Source: Alphaproteobacteria bacterium (lineage in GTDB: Bacteria; Pseudomonadota; Alphaproteobacteria; UBA8366). From it: a stretch of 7,523 nucleotides of DNA. Below the pieces are notes generated by a model, which saw nothing but the letters and a program-made list of their open reading frames with translations, did not search any database and was not told the origin of the DNA. The stretch's first letter is position 1; each line of letters starts with the position of its first letter. This document shows positions 1 to 5,913 of the stretch, one piece after another. The DNA is taken from contig JAOTYV010000243.1 in NCBI GenBank assembly GCA_029861675.1, positions 1 through 7,523 of the forward strand, in the 5' to 3' direction. A program made the position numbers and the translations under genes.

Positions 1-840
1 CTTGCTCTTGTTCGCATTAGCCGGGTCCGGCGCCTTCAACAGGCCGTTTGATACAACCTCCAACGAGACCTCGAAATACCCACATAGACTATCGATCAAC
101 GCGCTGGGCGAGGACGTATCCTCCAGACCGATTTGCCGCAACAGAGACTGTGCCGCTTCCTCTATCTCGGGAAAATAATTGCGCTGGGCCTGCAGCATGT
201 CGTGGATCTGTTCGCTCGCCGGCGGCACGCCCTCCGGTTCCATCGTTGCGTCACCGGAGGTCAGCGACAACATTCGGTCGATAATTTCCGCCAGCCGTTC
301 GCTTTCGCGCACGAGGATGCCGGCAAAGCGGCGCTGGTCCTTACTGCTGATGTTGTCATGGTCGTGCAATATCTCTGCAAACGACCGGATCGGCGTCAAC
401 ACCGACCGCAACTCATGCGCCGACGTCGAGAGAAAATTGTCGTCGGTCATTCGCTCGCGCAGCGACTCAACGTCTTCGCGGGTCTGGCGAAATACCCGGT
501 ACAACCGAACCATGGCCTGCCCGGCCGCGGGCGCGACATTGATAATTTCCTGTAAATCGTCCCGCGACACGACGCTTTCGCGGAACACCGGATCGCCGAA
601 CAATTCGGTCAGCTCGGCCAAGATGCGGGCATCGTCATCTTCGGCCAAGGTGGTTGCGCTCAAGCCAAAGACTTGCGCGCTTTTCTCCAGCAACCGAAGC
701 GTCACCGGACGTTGGTTACGCTCAATCATATTGAGATAACTGGCGGAAATTCCGAGCTGCCGCGCAAGCGCCACCTGGGCGATATCCTGCTCACGCCGCA
801 GCCGGCGTATTTTGTTTCCAAGCCAGATGCTCTTGGCCAC
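1..840 (-). CDS. XRE-family regulator with HisKA-like insert, ScfR/RamB-like (partial, C-terminus off window)
   Basis: DNA-binding regulator; 280 codons are visible and the frame is still open at the left edge. Residues 7-62 form a clear XRE helix-turn-helix (LGNKIRRLRRE, then LARQLGISASYLNMIERNQR). Residues 103-117 (APAAGQAMVRLYRVFRQ) resemble the linker after the helix-turn-helix in ScfR/RamB/PrpR regulators. Residues 137-195 look like a HisKA dimerisation domain: H142 lies in AHELRSVLTPI, close to the H-box HELRTPLT, followed by an amphipathic helix around ERLAEIIDRMLSL. Residues 220-260 (RNYFPEIEEAAQSLL, then a YFEVSLEVV strand) resemble the entry to the ImmA/IrrE-like region of ScfR proteins, so that domain plus DUF2083 may lie beyond the edge. 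GTG at 840 is preferred because GGGAG sits 9 bases upstream; in-frame GTGs at 870 and 879 are alternatives. It is divergent from the symporter and probably controls it and itself. No ATPase domain is seen in the visible part. The helix-turn-helix is certain, the HisKA match likely, the ScfR assignment inferred. Confidence 0.85.
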   Translation of the reverse strand, partial: MAKSIWLGNKIRRLRREQDIAQVALARQLGISASYLNMIERNQRPVTLRLLEKSAQVFGLSATTLAEDDDARILAELTELFGDPVFRESVVSRDDLQEIINVAPAAGQAMVRLYRVFRQTREDVESLRERMTDDNFLSTSAHELRSVLTPIRSFAEILHDHDNISSKDQRRFAGILVRESERLAEIIDRMLSLTSGDATMEPEGVPPASEQIHDMLQAQRNYFPEIEEAAQSLLRQIGLEDTSSPSALIDSLCGYFEVSLEVVSNGLLKAPDPANANKSK

Positions 841-865
841 GCGCTCGTGCTCCCGGCAATTCGAC

Positions 866-927
866 TTCACAATTTTCACATACTAACAGGCAAAGTCGTT
901 AGATGTTCACATTTTTGCGCTTGTGAA
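866..927. promoter_or_regulatory. Repeated TTCACA boxes: candidate operator between regulator and symporter
   Basis: TTCACA occurs at 866-871, 875-880 and 906-911, and its reverse complement TGTGAA at 922-927. The last two form a perfect inverted repeat with a 10-base spacer; the first two are direct repeats 9 bases apart. Between them, CTAAC (883-887) and GTTAG (898-902) form a second inverted repeat, also with a 10-base spacer. The cluster lies just upstream of the regulator start, in the divergent control region, where an autoregulating XRE protein would be expected to bind. That role is inferred. No convincing -35/-10 pair was found for either gene here; TTGTGA (921-926) with TACCAT (946-951) is possible, but its 19-base spacer is long. 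Confidence 0.5.
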
Positions 928-976
928 GGTAGGCCAACGGTCGGCTACCATGAATACGGTGCAAACTTAAAAAACA

Positions 977-1021
977 TCCAACCGCGAATAATTGGCGCAT
1001 CACATCGAGCCGATGGTTGGA
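977..1021 (+). promoter_or_regulatory. Two-tier hairpin in the symporter leader
   Basis: TCCAACC (977-983) pairs perfectly with GGTTGGA (1015-1021). Inside it, ATTGGC (991-996) pairs with GCCGAT (1009-1014) through five Watson-Crick pairs and one G-U, leaving a 12-base loop. The right arms are contiguous and the left arms are separated by a 7-base bulge, so about 13 pairs can stack. It ends 14 bases before the GGAGG of the symporter ribosome binding site and does not cover it. It could stabilise the mRNA, be a leader control element, or act as DNA as a protein site. No known riboswitch class is recognised. Confidence 0.45.
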
Positions 1022-1048
1022 CCCGAAGGGATACGGGAGGAAAAAGCC

Positions 1049-3031
1049 ATGTCTGCTAAAGTTGTATGGTTGTTTGTGTTCGTTGCGTTGTACTGGGCCT
1101 ACTGCATTTATTGGGGTGTCCGGGGCGCGATGACGGCGAAAACAGCTTCCGATTACTTTATCGCCGGACGCCGCCTTTCTTTGTGGGTGTTCGTGCTCGC
1201 CGCGACGGCGACGTCGTTCTCGGGCTGGACGTTCATGGGGCATCCGGGACTGGTCTATCGTGACGGGTTTCAATACGCCTACGCATCGTTCTATGCGATC
1301 ACCATTCCATTCACCGGCGTCATCTTTCTGAAACGCCAATGGATGCTGGGTAAACGCTTCGGCTATGTGACACCGGGCGAAATGTTCGCGGATTATTTCC
1401 GCGGCGACGCCATTCGGATCCTGACGGTGTTGGTCGCGCTGCTGTTCTCGATTCCCTATCTCGGGCTCCAGCTTCGCGCGTCGGGCTTCCTGTTCAACGT
1501 GCTGACCGACAATCTGATACCGGTCGAGGCCGGCATGTGGATCCTGTCCCTCGTCGTGCTCGTCTATGTCGCTTCCGGCGGCCTGCGTGCGGTGGCCTAT
1601 GTCGACACGCTGCAATGCGTTTTGCTGGCGCTTGGCATCGTCATCACCGGCTTCATCGCCCTGAATCTCGCGGGCGGATGGGAGTCGCTGAACGCGGGCT
1701 TCGCGAAACTCGCGGCATCCGGCATCGGCAAGTGGGGTACAACAGGGGAAGTTCCGTTCGCCGGGGGCGATTACAACGCCTATTTCGCCATACCAGGTGT
1801 GATTCAATGGACCGCGGGGCTCGGCAAGGAGACGCCGATCGGCGGCCCCTGGACCGGCATTATGGTGCTGACCTACATGTTCGCCCTGATGGGCATTCAT
1901 TCGGCGCCGGCCTTCTCGATGTGGGCGTTCTCGAACACCGATCCGAAGCCCTTTGCGCCACAGCAAGTCTGGGCCTCGGCCTTCGGCATCGGTTTCATCT
2001 TGTTCTTCTTCACCGCTTTCCAGGGCATGGGCGCGCATTTGCTCGGCGCCAATCAGGCGGTAACGGACGCAGGGATCGCGATTGCCAACGTGCTGCCGGA
2101 TCTGACCGCGAATAAGCAGGGCGGTCTGGTACCGCATTACTTCAACCAGATGGGCGAAACGGCGCCGTGGCTGGTTGGCCTGCTGGCGGTCTGTGCGCTG
2201 GCGGCGATGCAATCGACCGGCGCGGCCTACATGTCGACGGCGGGCGCCATGCTCACCCGCGACCTGTACAAACGCTACATCAACCCGACCGCGGGTCACG
2301 CCACGCAGAAGCTGTTCGGACGGATCGGCGTTGCCGTTATCGTCGGCGCGGCGTTGGTCGTGGCGACCTTCTCGAAGGACGCGCTCGTGCTGCTCGGCGG
2401 TCTGGCGGTTGCCTTCGGCTTCCAGATGTGGCCGGCGCTGATCTCGGTTTGCTACAAACCGTGGTTTACGCGTCAGGGCATTACTTGGGGTCTCGCCTGC
2501 GGGCTGATCGCGGTGATCATGACCGAGCCGTTCGGCAAGACGATCGCCGCTACATTCGGCTTCGACCTGCCTTGGGGCCGCTGGCCGTGGACGATCCACA
2601 GCGCCGGTTGGGGCATCTTCTTCAACCTCGGTGTGGCGTCCATCGTTTCGGCCATGACGCAAAATGCGGACGATATGGCGCATCGCATGAAGTCGCACAG
2701 CTTCCTGCGCGAACACACCATGTTGCCCGAATCCAAGCGCGGTCTCGTCCCGGTGGCATGGGGCATCACCCTGCTTTGGTTCTTCTTCGGAATCGGCCCG
2801 GGCATCGTGATCGGCAACTGGATCTTCGGTGAGCCGAATGCCGGCGTCGACGGCTGGACCTTCGGTATTCCGTCGATCTGGGCCTGGCAGATTCTGTTCT
2901 GGGCGCTGGGTGTCTTCATGATGTGGTTCCTGGCATACAAGATGGAAATGTCCAGGGTGCCGAATCGCGAAGTCGAGGCGCTCGTCGAGGATATCGGTGA
3001 CACGGTCCCACAAAGCGGGGCGGCCGATTAG
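1049..3031 (+). CDS. Sodium:solute symporter family (SSS/SLC5) transporter
   Basis: Inner-membrane secondary transporter, 660 residues, expected to couple sodium entry to solute uptake. About 14-15 hydrophobic segments are visible. The N-terminus matches PutP closely: SDYFIAGRRLS (34-44), then LAATATSFSGWTFMGHPG (50-67), where PutP has the TM1 motif SGWLLMGLPG. GGLRAVAYVDTLQ near residue 180 is the family's G..AV..TD..Q signature. A386, S389 and T390 in AMQST align with the PutP sodium ligands A337, S340 and T341. Serine 56 stands where PutP has the key Asp55. It is longer than PutP (502 residues), with a polar loop at about 218-268 and extra C-terminal helices; the tail is short and acidic, with no kinase domain. 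ATG at 1049 is chosen because GGAGG lies 8 bases upstream; the frame is open further upstream but without such a site. It is divergent from the regulator, which hints at a short-chain carboxylate substrate, but the substrate cannot be read from the sequence. Confidence 0.93.
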   Translation: MSAKVVWLFVFVALYWAYCIYWGVRGAMTAKTASDYFIAGRRLSLWVFVLAATATSFSGWTFMGHPGLVYRDGFQYAYASFYAITIPFTGVIFLKRQWMLGKRFGYVTPGEMFADYFRGDAIRILTVLVALLFSIPYLGLQLRASGFLFNVLTDNLIPVEAGMWILSLVVLVYVASGGLRAVAYVDTLQCVLLALGIVITGFIALNLAGGWESLNAGFAKLAASGIGKWGTTGEVPFAGGDYNAYFAIPGVIQWTAGLGKETPIGGPWTGIMVLTYMFALMGIHSAPAFSMWAFSNTDPKPFAPQQVWASAFGIGFILFFFTAFQGMGAHLLGANQAVTDAGIAIANVLPDLTANKQGGLVPHYFNQMGETAPWLVGLLAVCALAAMQSTGAAYMSTAGAMLTRDLYKRYINPTAGHATQKLFGRIGVAVIVGAALVVATFSKDALVLLGGLAVAFGFQMWPALISVCYKPWFTRQGITWGLACGLIAVIMTEPFGKTIAATFGFDLPWGRWPWTIHSAGWGIFFNLGVASIVSAMTQNADDMAHRMKSHSFLREHTMLPESKRGLVPVAWGITLLWFFFGIGPGIVIGNWIFGEPNAGVDGWTFGIPSIWAWQILFWALGVFMMWFLAYKMEMSRVPNREVEALVEDIGDTVPQSGAAD

Positions 3032-3068
3032 GGTCAACCAATAATAATAACGCAGCCATCAACCTTGG

Positions 3069-3097
3069 AGAGGGGAAGAGCGATCTTCCCCTCTTTT
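3069..3097 (+). terminator. Intrinsic terminator after the symporter gene
   Basis: A perfect 11-base-pair stem, AGAGGGGAAGA (3069-3079) with TCTTCCCCTCT (3084-3094), closes on the tetraloop GCGA, a stable GNRA type, and runs into TTTT at 3094-3097. It begins 37 bases after the symporter stop. It should end the symporter transcript and separates it from the small-protein genes downstream, which therefore need their own promoter. Confidence 0.9.
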
Positions 3098-3137
3098 CTC
3101 TTGCGCGGCCGCCTGCGGAAATTTAGACGAAATCGGG

Positions 3138-3165
3138 TTGCCCACGCCGCTGGCCTTGATAGTAT
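3138..3165 (+). promoter_or_regulatory. Candidate sigma70-type promoter for the 81-residue/TPR gene pair
   Basis: TTGCCC (3138-3143) and TAGTAT (3160-3165) are separated by 16 bases, each a 4-of-6 match to the consensus hexamers. Transcription would start near 3172 and leave a leader of about 30 bases before the ATG at 3202. A promoter is expected here because a strong terminator lies just upstream. The match is only moderate. Confidence 0.35.
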
Positions 3166-3201
3166 CGCCGCGAGAGTCAAACCCGGATAAACGGCGTTTC
3201 G

Positions 3202-3447
3202 ATGGCAGCAATTTTTACGGCGCAATACCAATATTTCTGGATGGCCGCCCTGGCGACAGCCCTGTTTTTTCCGGTGCGCCATTTCATTTGGGTGTTGACC
3301 GTGCGCCGCGCCGAGAAAAAGCTTGGCATGGAGACCGATGAGGCGGAACGGCTGCGCCTGAAACGCCGCGCCGGCGTCACCGCCGGCCTGTTGTCCTTCG
3401 TCTTCTCGGTGATCTACGTCTCGAACCTGTTCCAGGGGGCGCCATGA
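3202..3447 (+). CDS. Small two-helix membrane protein, unknown function (81 aa)
   Basis: I do not recognise a named family. Two hydrophobic segments (about 10-32 and 58-76) flank a strongly charged loop, VRRAEKKLGMETDEAERL and onward, ending in KRRAG, so the loop is probably cytoplasmic. The N-terminus is aromatic (QYQYFW) and FPVR lies inside the first helix. Two-helix proteins of this size are known partners of SSS transporters (DUF485, DUF4212 and YhdT types), but the sequence does not clearly match any of these, and here a terminator separates it from the transporter. The ribosome binding site before ATG 3202 is weak; the frame has a stop at 3160 and no other start between, while ATG 3241 would remove half of the first helix. 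Its TGA overlaps the next gene's start as ATGA, so the two proteins are probably made together. Confidence 0.8.
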   Translation: MAAIFTAQYQYFWMAALATALFFPVRHFIWVLTVRRAEKKLGMETDEAERLRLKRRAGVTAGLLSFVFSVIYVSNLFQGAP

Positions 3448-4055
3448 ATGCGCGGGTCATTCGCCGCTTTGTTGTCCTGATGATCGTCATGGTCTTCGTC
3501 GTTGTCATCGGCACCGACCTGATCCGCGACTTCACGAGCCGCCCACCCGGCGATTTTAATACCGAACGCGGCACCAACCAGTTGAGCGACGGCCAATTCG
3601 CCGATGCCTTGCAGCATTTCGACGAAGCCTTGAAAGAACAGCACGATCATCGCGGCGCATTGATGGGCCGCGCATTGGTGTTCGTTCAGACGGAGCGCTA
3701 CCCCGAGGCGATCGCCGAATTCACCTACTTGATCGACAAGTTGAAACAGAGCCTGGAGCCCGACGACATCAACGGCAAGGGCGTGCTCGCCGGCGCCTAT
3801 GCCAATCGCGGGATCGTGCATGACCGCCAGGGGCGCCACAAGAAAGCCCTGGACGACTACATCATGGCGCTCAAGACCGATGAAGGCGCGGTGGAAGGCC
3901 CGGGGCTGGTCCATAAAATCCTGTACGCCAGTCCGAGGGCTTCCTCGGTCCGCAAACGCGCGCAATATCTATATGAACAGTTTAAGAAACCGCCGGCCGA
4001 GCGGTTGATGCGGGTGCCCGAAATCGATGCGAAGGAACGCATGTACAAACCGTAG
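3444..4055 (+). CDS. Membrane-anchored TPR-repeat protein (203 aa)
   Basis: Residues 8-26 form one hydrophobic helix after a basic start (MNARVIRR), giving an N-terminal anchor with the rest probably in the periplasm. Three helix-pair repeats follow, at about 38-71, 72-105 and 116-149, with TPR spacing and residues: Gly/Ala in the first helix (RGTNQLSDGQFADALQHFDEAL), ERYPEAIAEF, and NRGIVHDRQGRHKKALDDY. TPR proteins act as protein-binding scaffolds; no enzyme motif is present. The C-terminal 50 residues are basic and outside the repeats. AGGGGG lies just upstream of ATG 3444, which overlaps the stop of the 81-residue gene, so translational coupling is likely. The partner is unknown; the co-expressed small membrane protein is the obvious candidate. 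Confidence 0.85.
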   Translation: MNARVIRRFVVLMIVMVFVVVIGTDLIRDFTSRPPGDFNTERGTNQLSDGQFADALQHFDEALKEQHDHRGALMGRALVFVQTERYPEAIAEFTYLIDKLKQSLEPDDINGKGVLAGAYANRGIVHDRQGRHKKALDDYIMALKTDEGAVEGPGLVHKILYASPRASSVRKRAQYLYEQFKKPPAERLMRVPEIDAKERMYKP

Positions 4056-4070
4056 GGGCCGGCGTCCCGC

Positions 4071-4274
4071 TCAGCCGAATTTGACGACCTGCAGCACGTC
4101 TTGCAACAGCACCAGCATGAAGAACACGGCCGCAATGCAGCCGAACAGCAGGCGCACGAAGTCCGACTTCCCGTCCGGCGTGCGGTACCGAATGCCATGC
4201 ACCGCAATGAACCCGGTCGCCACCAGAAAGACCGTATTGACCAGGGGTTCTAGGTCGCCCGCCCCTTCAAACAT
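4071..4274 (-). CDS. Small two-helix membrane protein, unknown function (67 aa)
   Basis: No family is recognised. Hydrophobic segments at about 9-27 (PLVNTVFLVATGFIAVHGI) and 42-60 are joined by a short polar loop, RYRTPDGKSD; the N-terminus is acidic (MFEGAGDLE). The ATG at 4274 is the only reasonable start, because an in-frame stop lies four codons upstream; the ribosome binding site is weak (AGGT about 12 bases away). It lies 49 bases downstream of the 158-residue gene on the same strand and is probably co-transcribed. Its stop is only 15 bases from the stop of the TPR gene on the other strand. Two clean helices and the operon position favour a real gene. Confidence 0.7.
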   Translation of the reverse strand: MFEGAGDLEPLVNTVFLVATGFIAVHGIRYRTPDGKSDFVRLLFGCIAAVFFMLVLLQDVLQVVKFG

Positions 4275-4323
4275 CCGGAATCGCTACCTGTTTTTGGACC
4301 CGTTCCACGCATCACTAGGCTTA

Positions 4324-4800
4324 TCACGGGATGGTTCGGTTGTCCTGCGGCGATTCGACGTAGGGCGGGAACTGGAACGGCAGACGTTTCGCCGACGCGA
4401 ACTGGGCGATCCACACGGCGCCGCCGATGCAAACGATCAAAACCGCAGCAACCTTACAGAATTTAATCAGCCCTTCGGGAACGTGCGTGACATAGTCCGC
4501 ATCGTACCGGTGGTAGCCCGGATCATTCGGGTCGATGCGACCGAGGGCCTCCTGGTCGATAATGTGCCGTGCATAGTGCCGCGCCCAATGTGGCACCTGC
4601 GCGTGCAGCATATAGGCGGTGAACAATCGATCGATCAGCGCGACCGGCAAATCCTCGCCATGCCATTCGAAATAGGCGAGCTGAAGCAACTGAAACTCGC
4701 CGATCATGAGAATATTGGCCGCGCGCGCCACATCCGACTGGTCGGCGTTTCCGGGATCTTCCCGGTCCGGCTTCATCAGGGTCTGAAAAAAGTTCGGCAT
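4324..4800 (-). CDS. Conserved-looking membrane protein with C-terminal anchor and histidine ladder (158 aa)
   Basis: Family not recognised. Residues 1-109 are mostly polar and helical, probably cytoplasmic. One hydrophobic segment follows (111-133, LIKFCKVAAVLIVCIGGAVW), then a 25-residue proline-rich tail. The soluble part holds ANILMIGEFQLLQLAYFEWHG and LHAQVPHWARHYARH, with H71, H75 and H79 four residues apart and H66 nearby, so they fall on one helix face. This could bind metal or haem, or simply be structural. The start is ATG 4800 with GAGGA 7 bases upstream; GTG 4803, immediately before it, would be only 4 bases from that site. First gene of a minus-strand pair with the 67-residue gene; its upstream region is shared with the DUF6460-like gene. 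Confidence 0.78.
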   Translation of the reverse strand: MPNFFQTLMKPDREDPGNADQSDVARAANILMIGEFQLLQLAYFEWHGEDLPVALIDRLFTAYMLHAQVPHWARHYARHIIDQEALGRIDPNDPGYHRYDADYVTHVPEGLIKFCKVAAVLIVCIGGAVWIAQFASAKRLPFQFPPYVESPQDNRTIP

Positions 4801-4856
4801 CACGGCATCCTCATTGCACCAACCCTAGCGGATCGGGCTTACCGTACAATCCGAAT

Positions 4857-4874
4857 TGACCGTCTTTGCGGTCA
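4857..4874. promoter_or_regulatory. Inverted repeat in the divergent gap before the 158-aa and DUF6460-like genes
   Basis: TGACCG (4857-4862) and CGGTCA (4869-4874) form a perfect inverted repeat with a 6-base spacer, 57 bases upstream of the 158-residue gene. The dyad is the size of a dimeric regulator site. The rest of the gap (4801-5041) holds an AT-rich patch at 4961-4980 with CATAAT (4975-4980), a possible -10 for the plus-strand gene without a good -35. No gene is seen in the gap. Confidence 0.3.
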
Positions 4875-5041
4875 CATTGGCGTGCGCCAGGAGGAATGAA
4901 GACTGCCTTCAGGCCGGGCTAGCGTACTGGCGGCACCAATAGATTTGCGCGGCGATCTACGCTAATACTTAAGCCATAATCGTCCCAAGGAAAGCGCATC
5001 ACCCGAATTAACCGTGTTGCGCGCCGGAGCCTAACCAAACC

Positions 5042-5293
5042 ATGCCCAAAATTACCGGATCAACCGTCGTCAAACTGGTCATCGCCTGTTTTTTGGTCGG
5101 TCTGTTCCTCGCCTGGTTCAATCTCGATCCACGCGATTTGCTGACGGAAACCGTAAAATTGGCGAAGGATATGGCCAATTGGAGCGTCGCCCGGTTCGGC
5201 AAGGCGATGTCCTATATTATGGTCGGCGCCGTCGTGGTGGTGCCGATCTGGCTGATATTTTATGTCATGCGCGCGGTGCGCGGCAGGAAATAA
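5042..5293 (+). CDS. DUF6460-like small membrane protein (83 aa)
   Basis: Inner-membrane protein of unknown role. Two hydrophobic segments, about 9-25 (VVKLVIACFLVGLFLAW) and 57-77 (MVGAVVVVPIWLIFYVM), flank an amphipathic middle. From memory, the arrangement (VKL..A..VG..L.W then DP.DLL, a W and aromatic-rich middle, and a second helix ending in basic residues) is that of DUF6460, a short family found mainly in alphaproteobacteria. ATG 5042 follows GGAG by 12 bases, longer than ideal, but no better start exists. It stands alone on its strand, divergent from the 158-residue gene and convergent with the lipoprotein gene. The stop is followed by a weak GC-only stem (5298-5303 with 5315-5320) without a T run. 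Confidence 0.78.
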   Translation: MPKITGSTVVKLVIACFLVGLFLAWFNLDPRDLLTETVKLAKDMANWSVARFGKAMSYIMVGAVVVVPIWLIFYVMRAVRGRK

Positions 5294-5350
5294 CGCCCCG
5301 GCCGATCCGCCACGGGCCGGCCCCAATCACAGCATTATCCCGTTGCAGAG

Positions 5351-5854
5351 CTAAATTCGGCGGCCGTCCGTCGGCGCGAGCCGGTCGCGGCCGCGAGCGT
5401 CGGGCGTCAAATTCAAGGTGCCCGCTCGTTCGAACGGGACCGGGCCGCGCAGCACGCTTTGCAACAATGCGGTCCCGACAATCTTGTAATCGACAGAACC
5501 GGATTCCGCGACATTCAGGATCTGCCGAAACAAATCGAACGAACTCGCTGACGCGTTAACCGACACCACCGCACTGCTCAATCGAGGAATGGTTACCGGC
5601 GTGTTCGACAAGCCGGTTGCGAAATGCGACCCATTGACGGTCATATCGAAAGAAAGACCGTCCAGCGGGATGTCGAAGTTGTTCGGATTGCTGACCCGCA
5701 ACTGCACGACGAATTGTTGCTCGAACAAACCCAGGCTTTTCCCCGGATAGATATTCACGAGGTTCACCTTGGGCGGCACGACATTTTCACTGGTGGCGCA
5801 AGCGCCCAACAAGACGACAAACAGGACGGCGAACGCTGATCTAATGGTCTTCAC
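5351..5854 (-). CDS. LEA type 2 (LEA-14/WHy domain) lipoprotein (167 aa)
   Basis: Envelope lipoprotein with a water-stress and hypersensitive response (WHy) fold. The signal peptide MKTIRSAFAVLFVVLLGAC has lipobox LGAC, with the lipidated cysteine at residue 19; alanine at +2 does not mark inner-membrane retention, so outer-membrane targeting is likely. Residues 28-105 carry the family pattern: KVNLVNIYPG, then FVVQLRVSNPNNFDIPLDGL with N56-P57-N58, an NGSHFATG turn, VTIPRLSS, and a closing strand. The domain fills most of the mature protein. In bacteria these proteins are linked to desiccation or envelope stress, but the role is not settled. GTG 5854 is chosen because it begins the signal peptide and AAAGGA lies 6 bases upstream; the longer frame to 6139 would place about 95 unrelated residues before the signal. 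Divergent from the hydantoinase gene. Confidence 0.88.
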   Translation of the reverse strand: MKTIRSAFAVLFVVLLGACATSENVVPPKVNLVNIYPGKSLGLFEQQFVVQLRVSNPNNFDIPLDGLSFDMTVNGSHFATGLSNTPVTIPRLSSAVVSVNASASSFDLFRQILNVAESGSVDYKIVGTALLQSVLRGPVPFERAGTLNLTPDARGRDRLAPTDGRRI

Positions 5855-5913
5855 GGCACATCCTTTCGGTTCTCCCGAACCCGCCATACGCATGGAGCAG
5901 GCTGAATTCCGAG

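Noticed and set aside
133..739. Plus-strand frames of 140 and 186 codons in the first 750 bases
   Set aside because: They lie opposite the helix-turn-helix regulator, whose minus-strand translation has unmistakable motifs.
950..970. Six-codon frame ATG 950 to TAA upstream of the symporter as a leader peptide
   Set aside because: No ribosome binding site precedes it and it may lie at or before the transcription start.
899..3037. Very long minus-strand frame of 712 codons opposite the symporter gene
   Set aside because: It is the mirror of a GC-rich coding gene. The translation is rich in Arg, His, Glu and Gln with no domain, while the plus strand has a convincing transporter with a good ribosome binding site and terminator.
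4027..4899. Plus-strand frame of 290 codons across the two minus-strand membrane protein genes
   Set aside because: Composition looks like antisense sequence, there is no domain, and it overlaps two minus-strand genes with clear membrane segments and, for one, a good ribosome binding site.
5298..5320. GC stem after the DUF6460-like gene as a terminator
   Set aside because: Only six pairs with an 11-base loop and no following T run on either strand, so it is not a credible intrinsic terminator.
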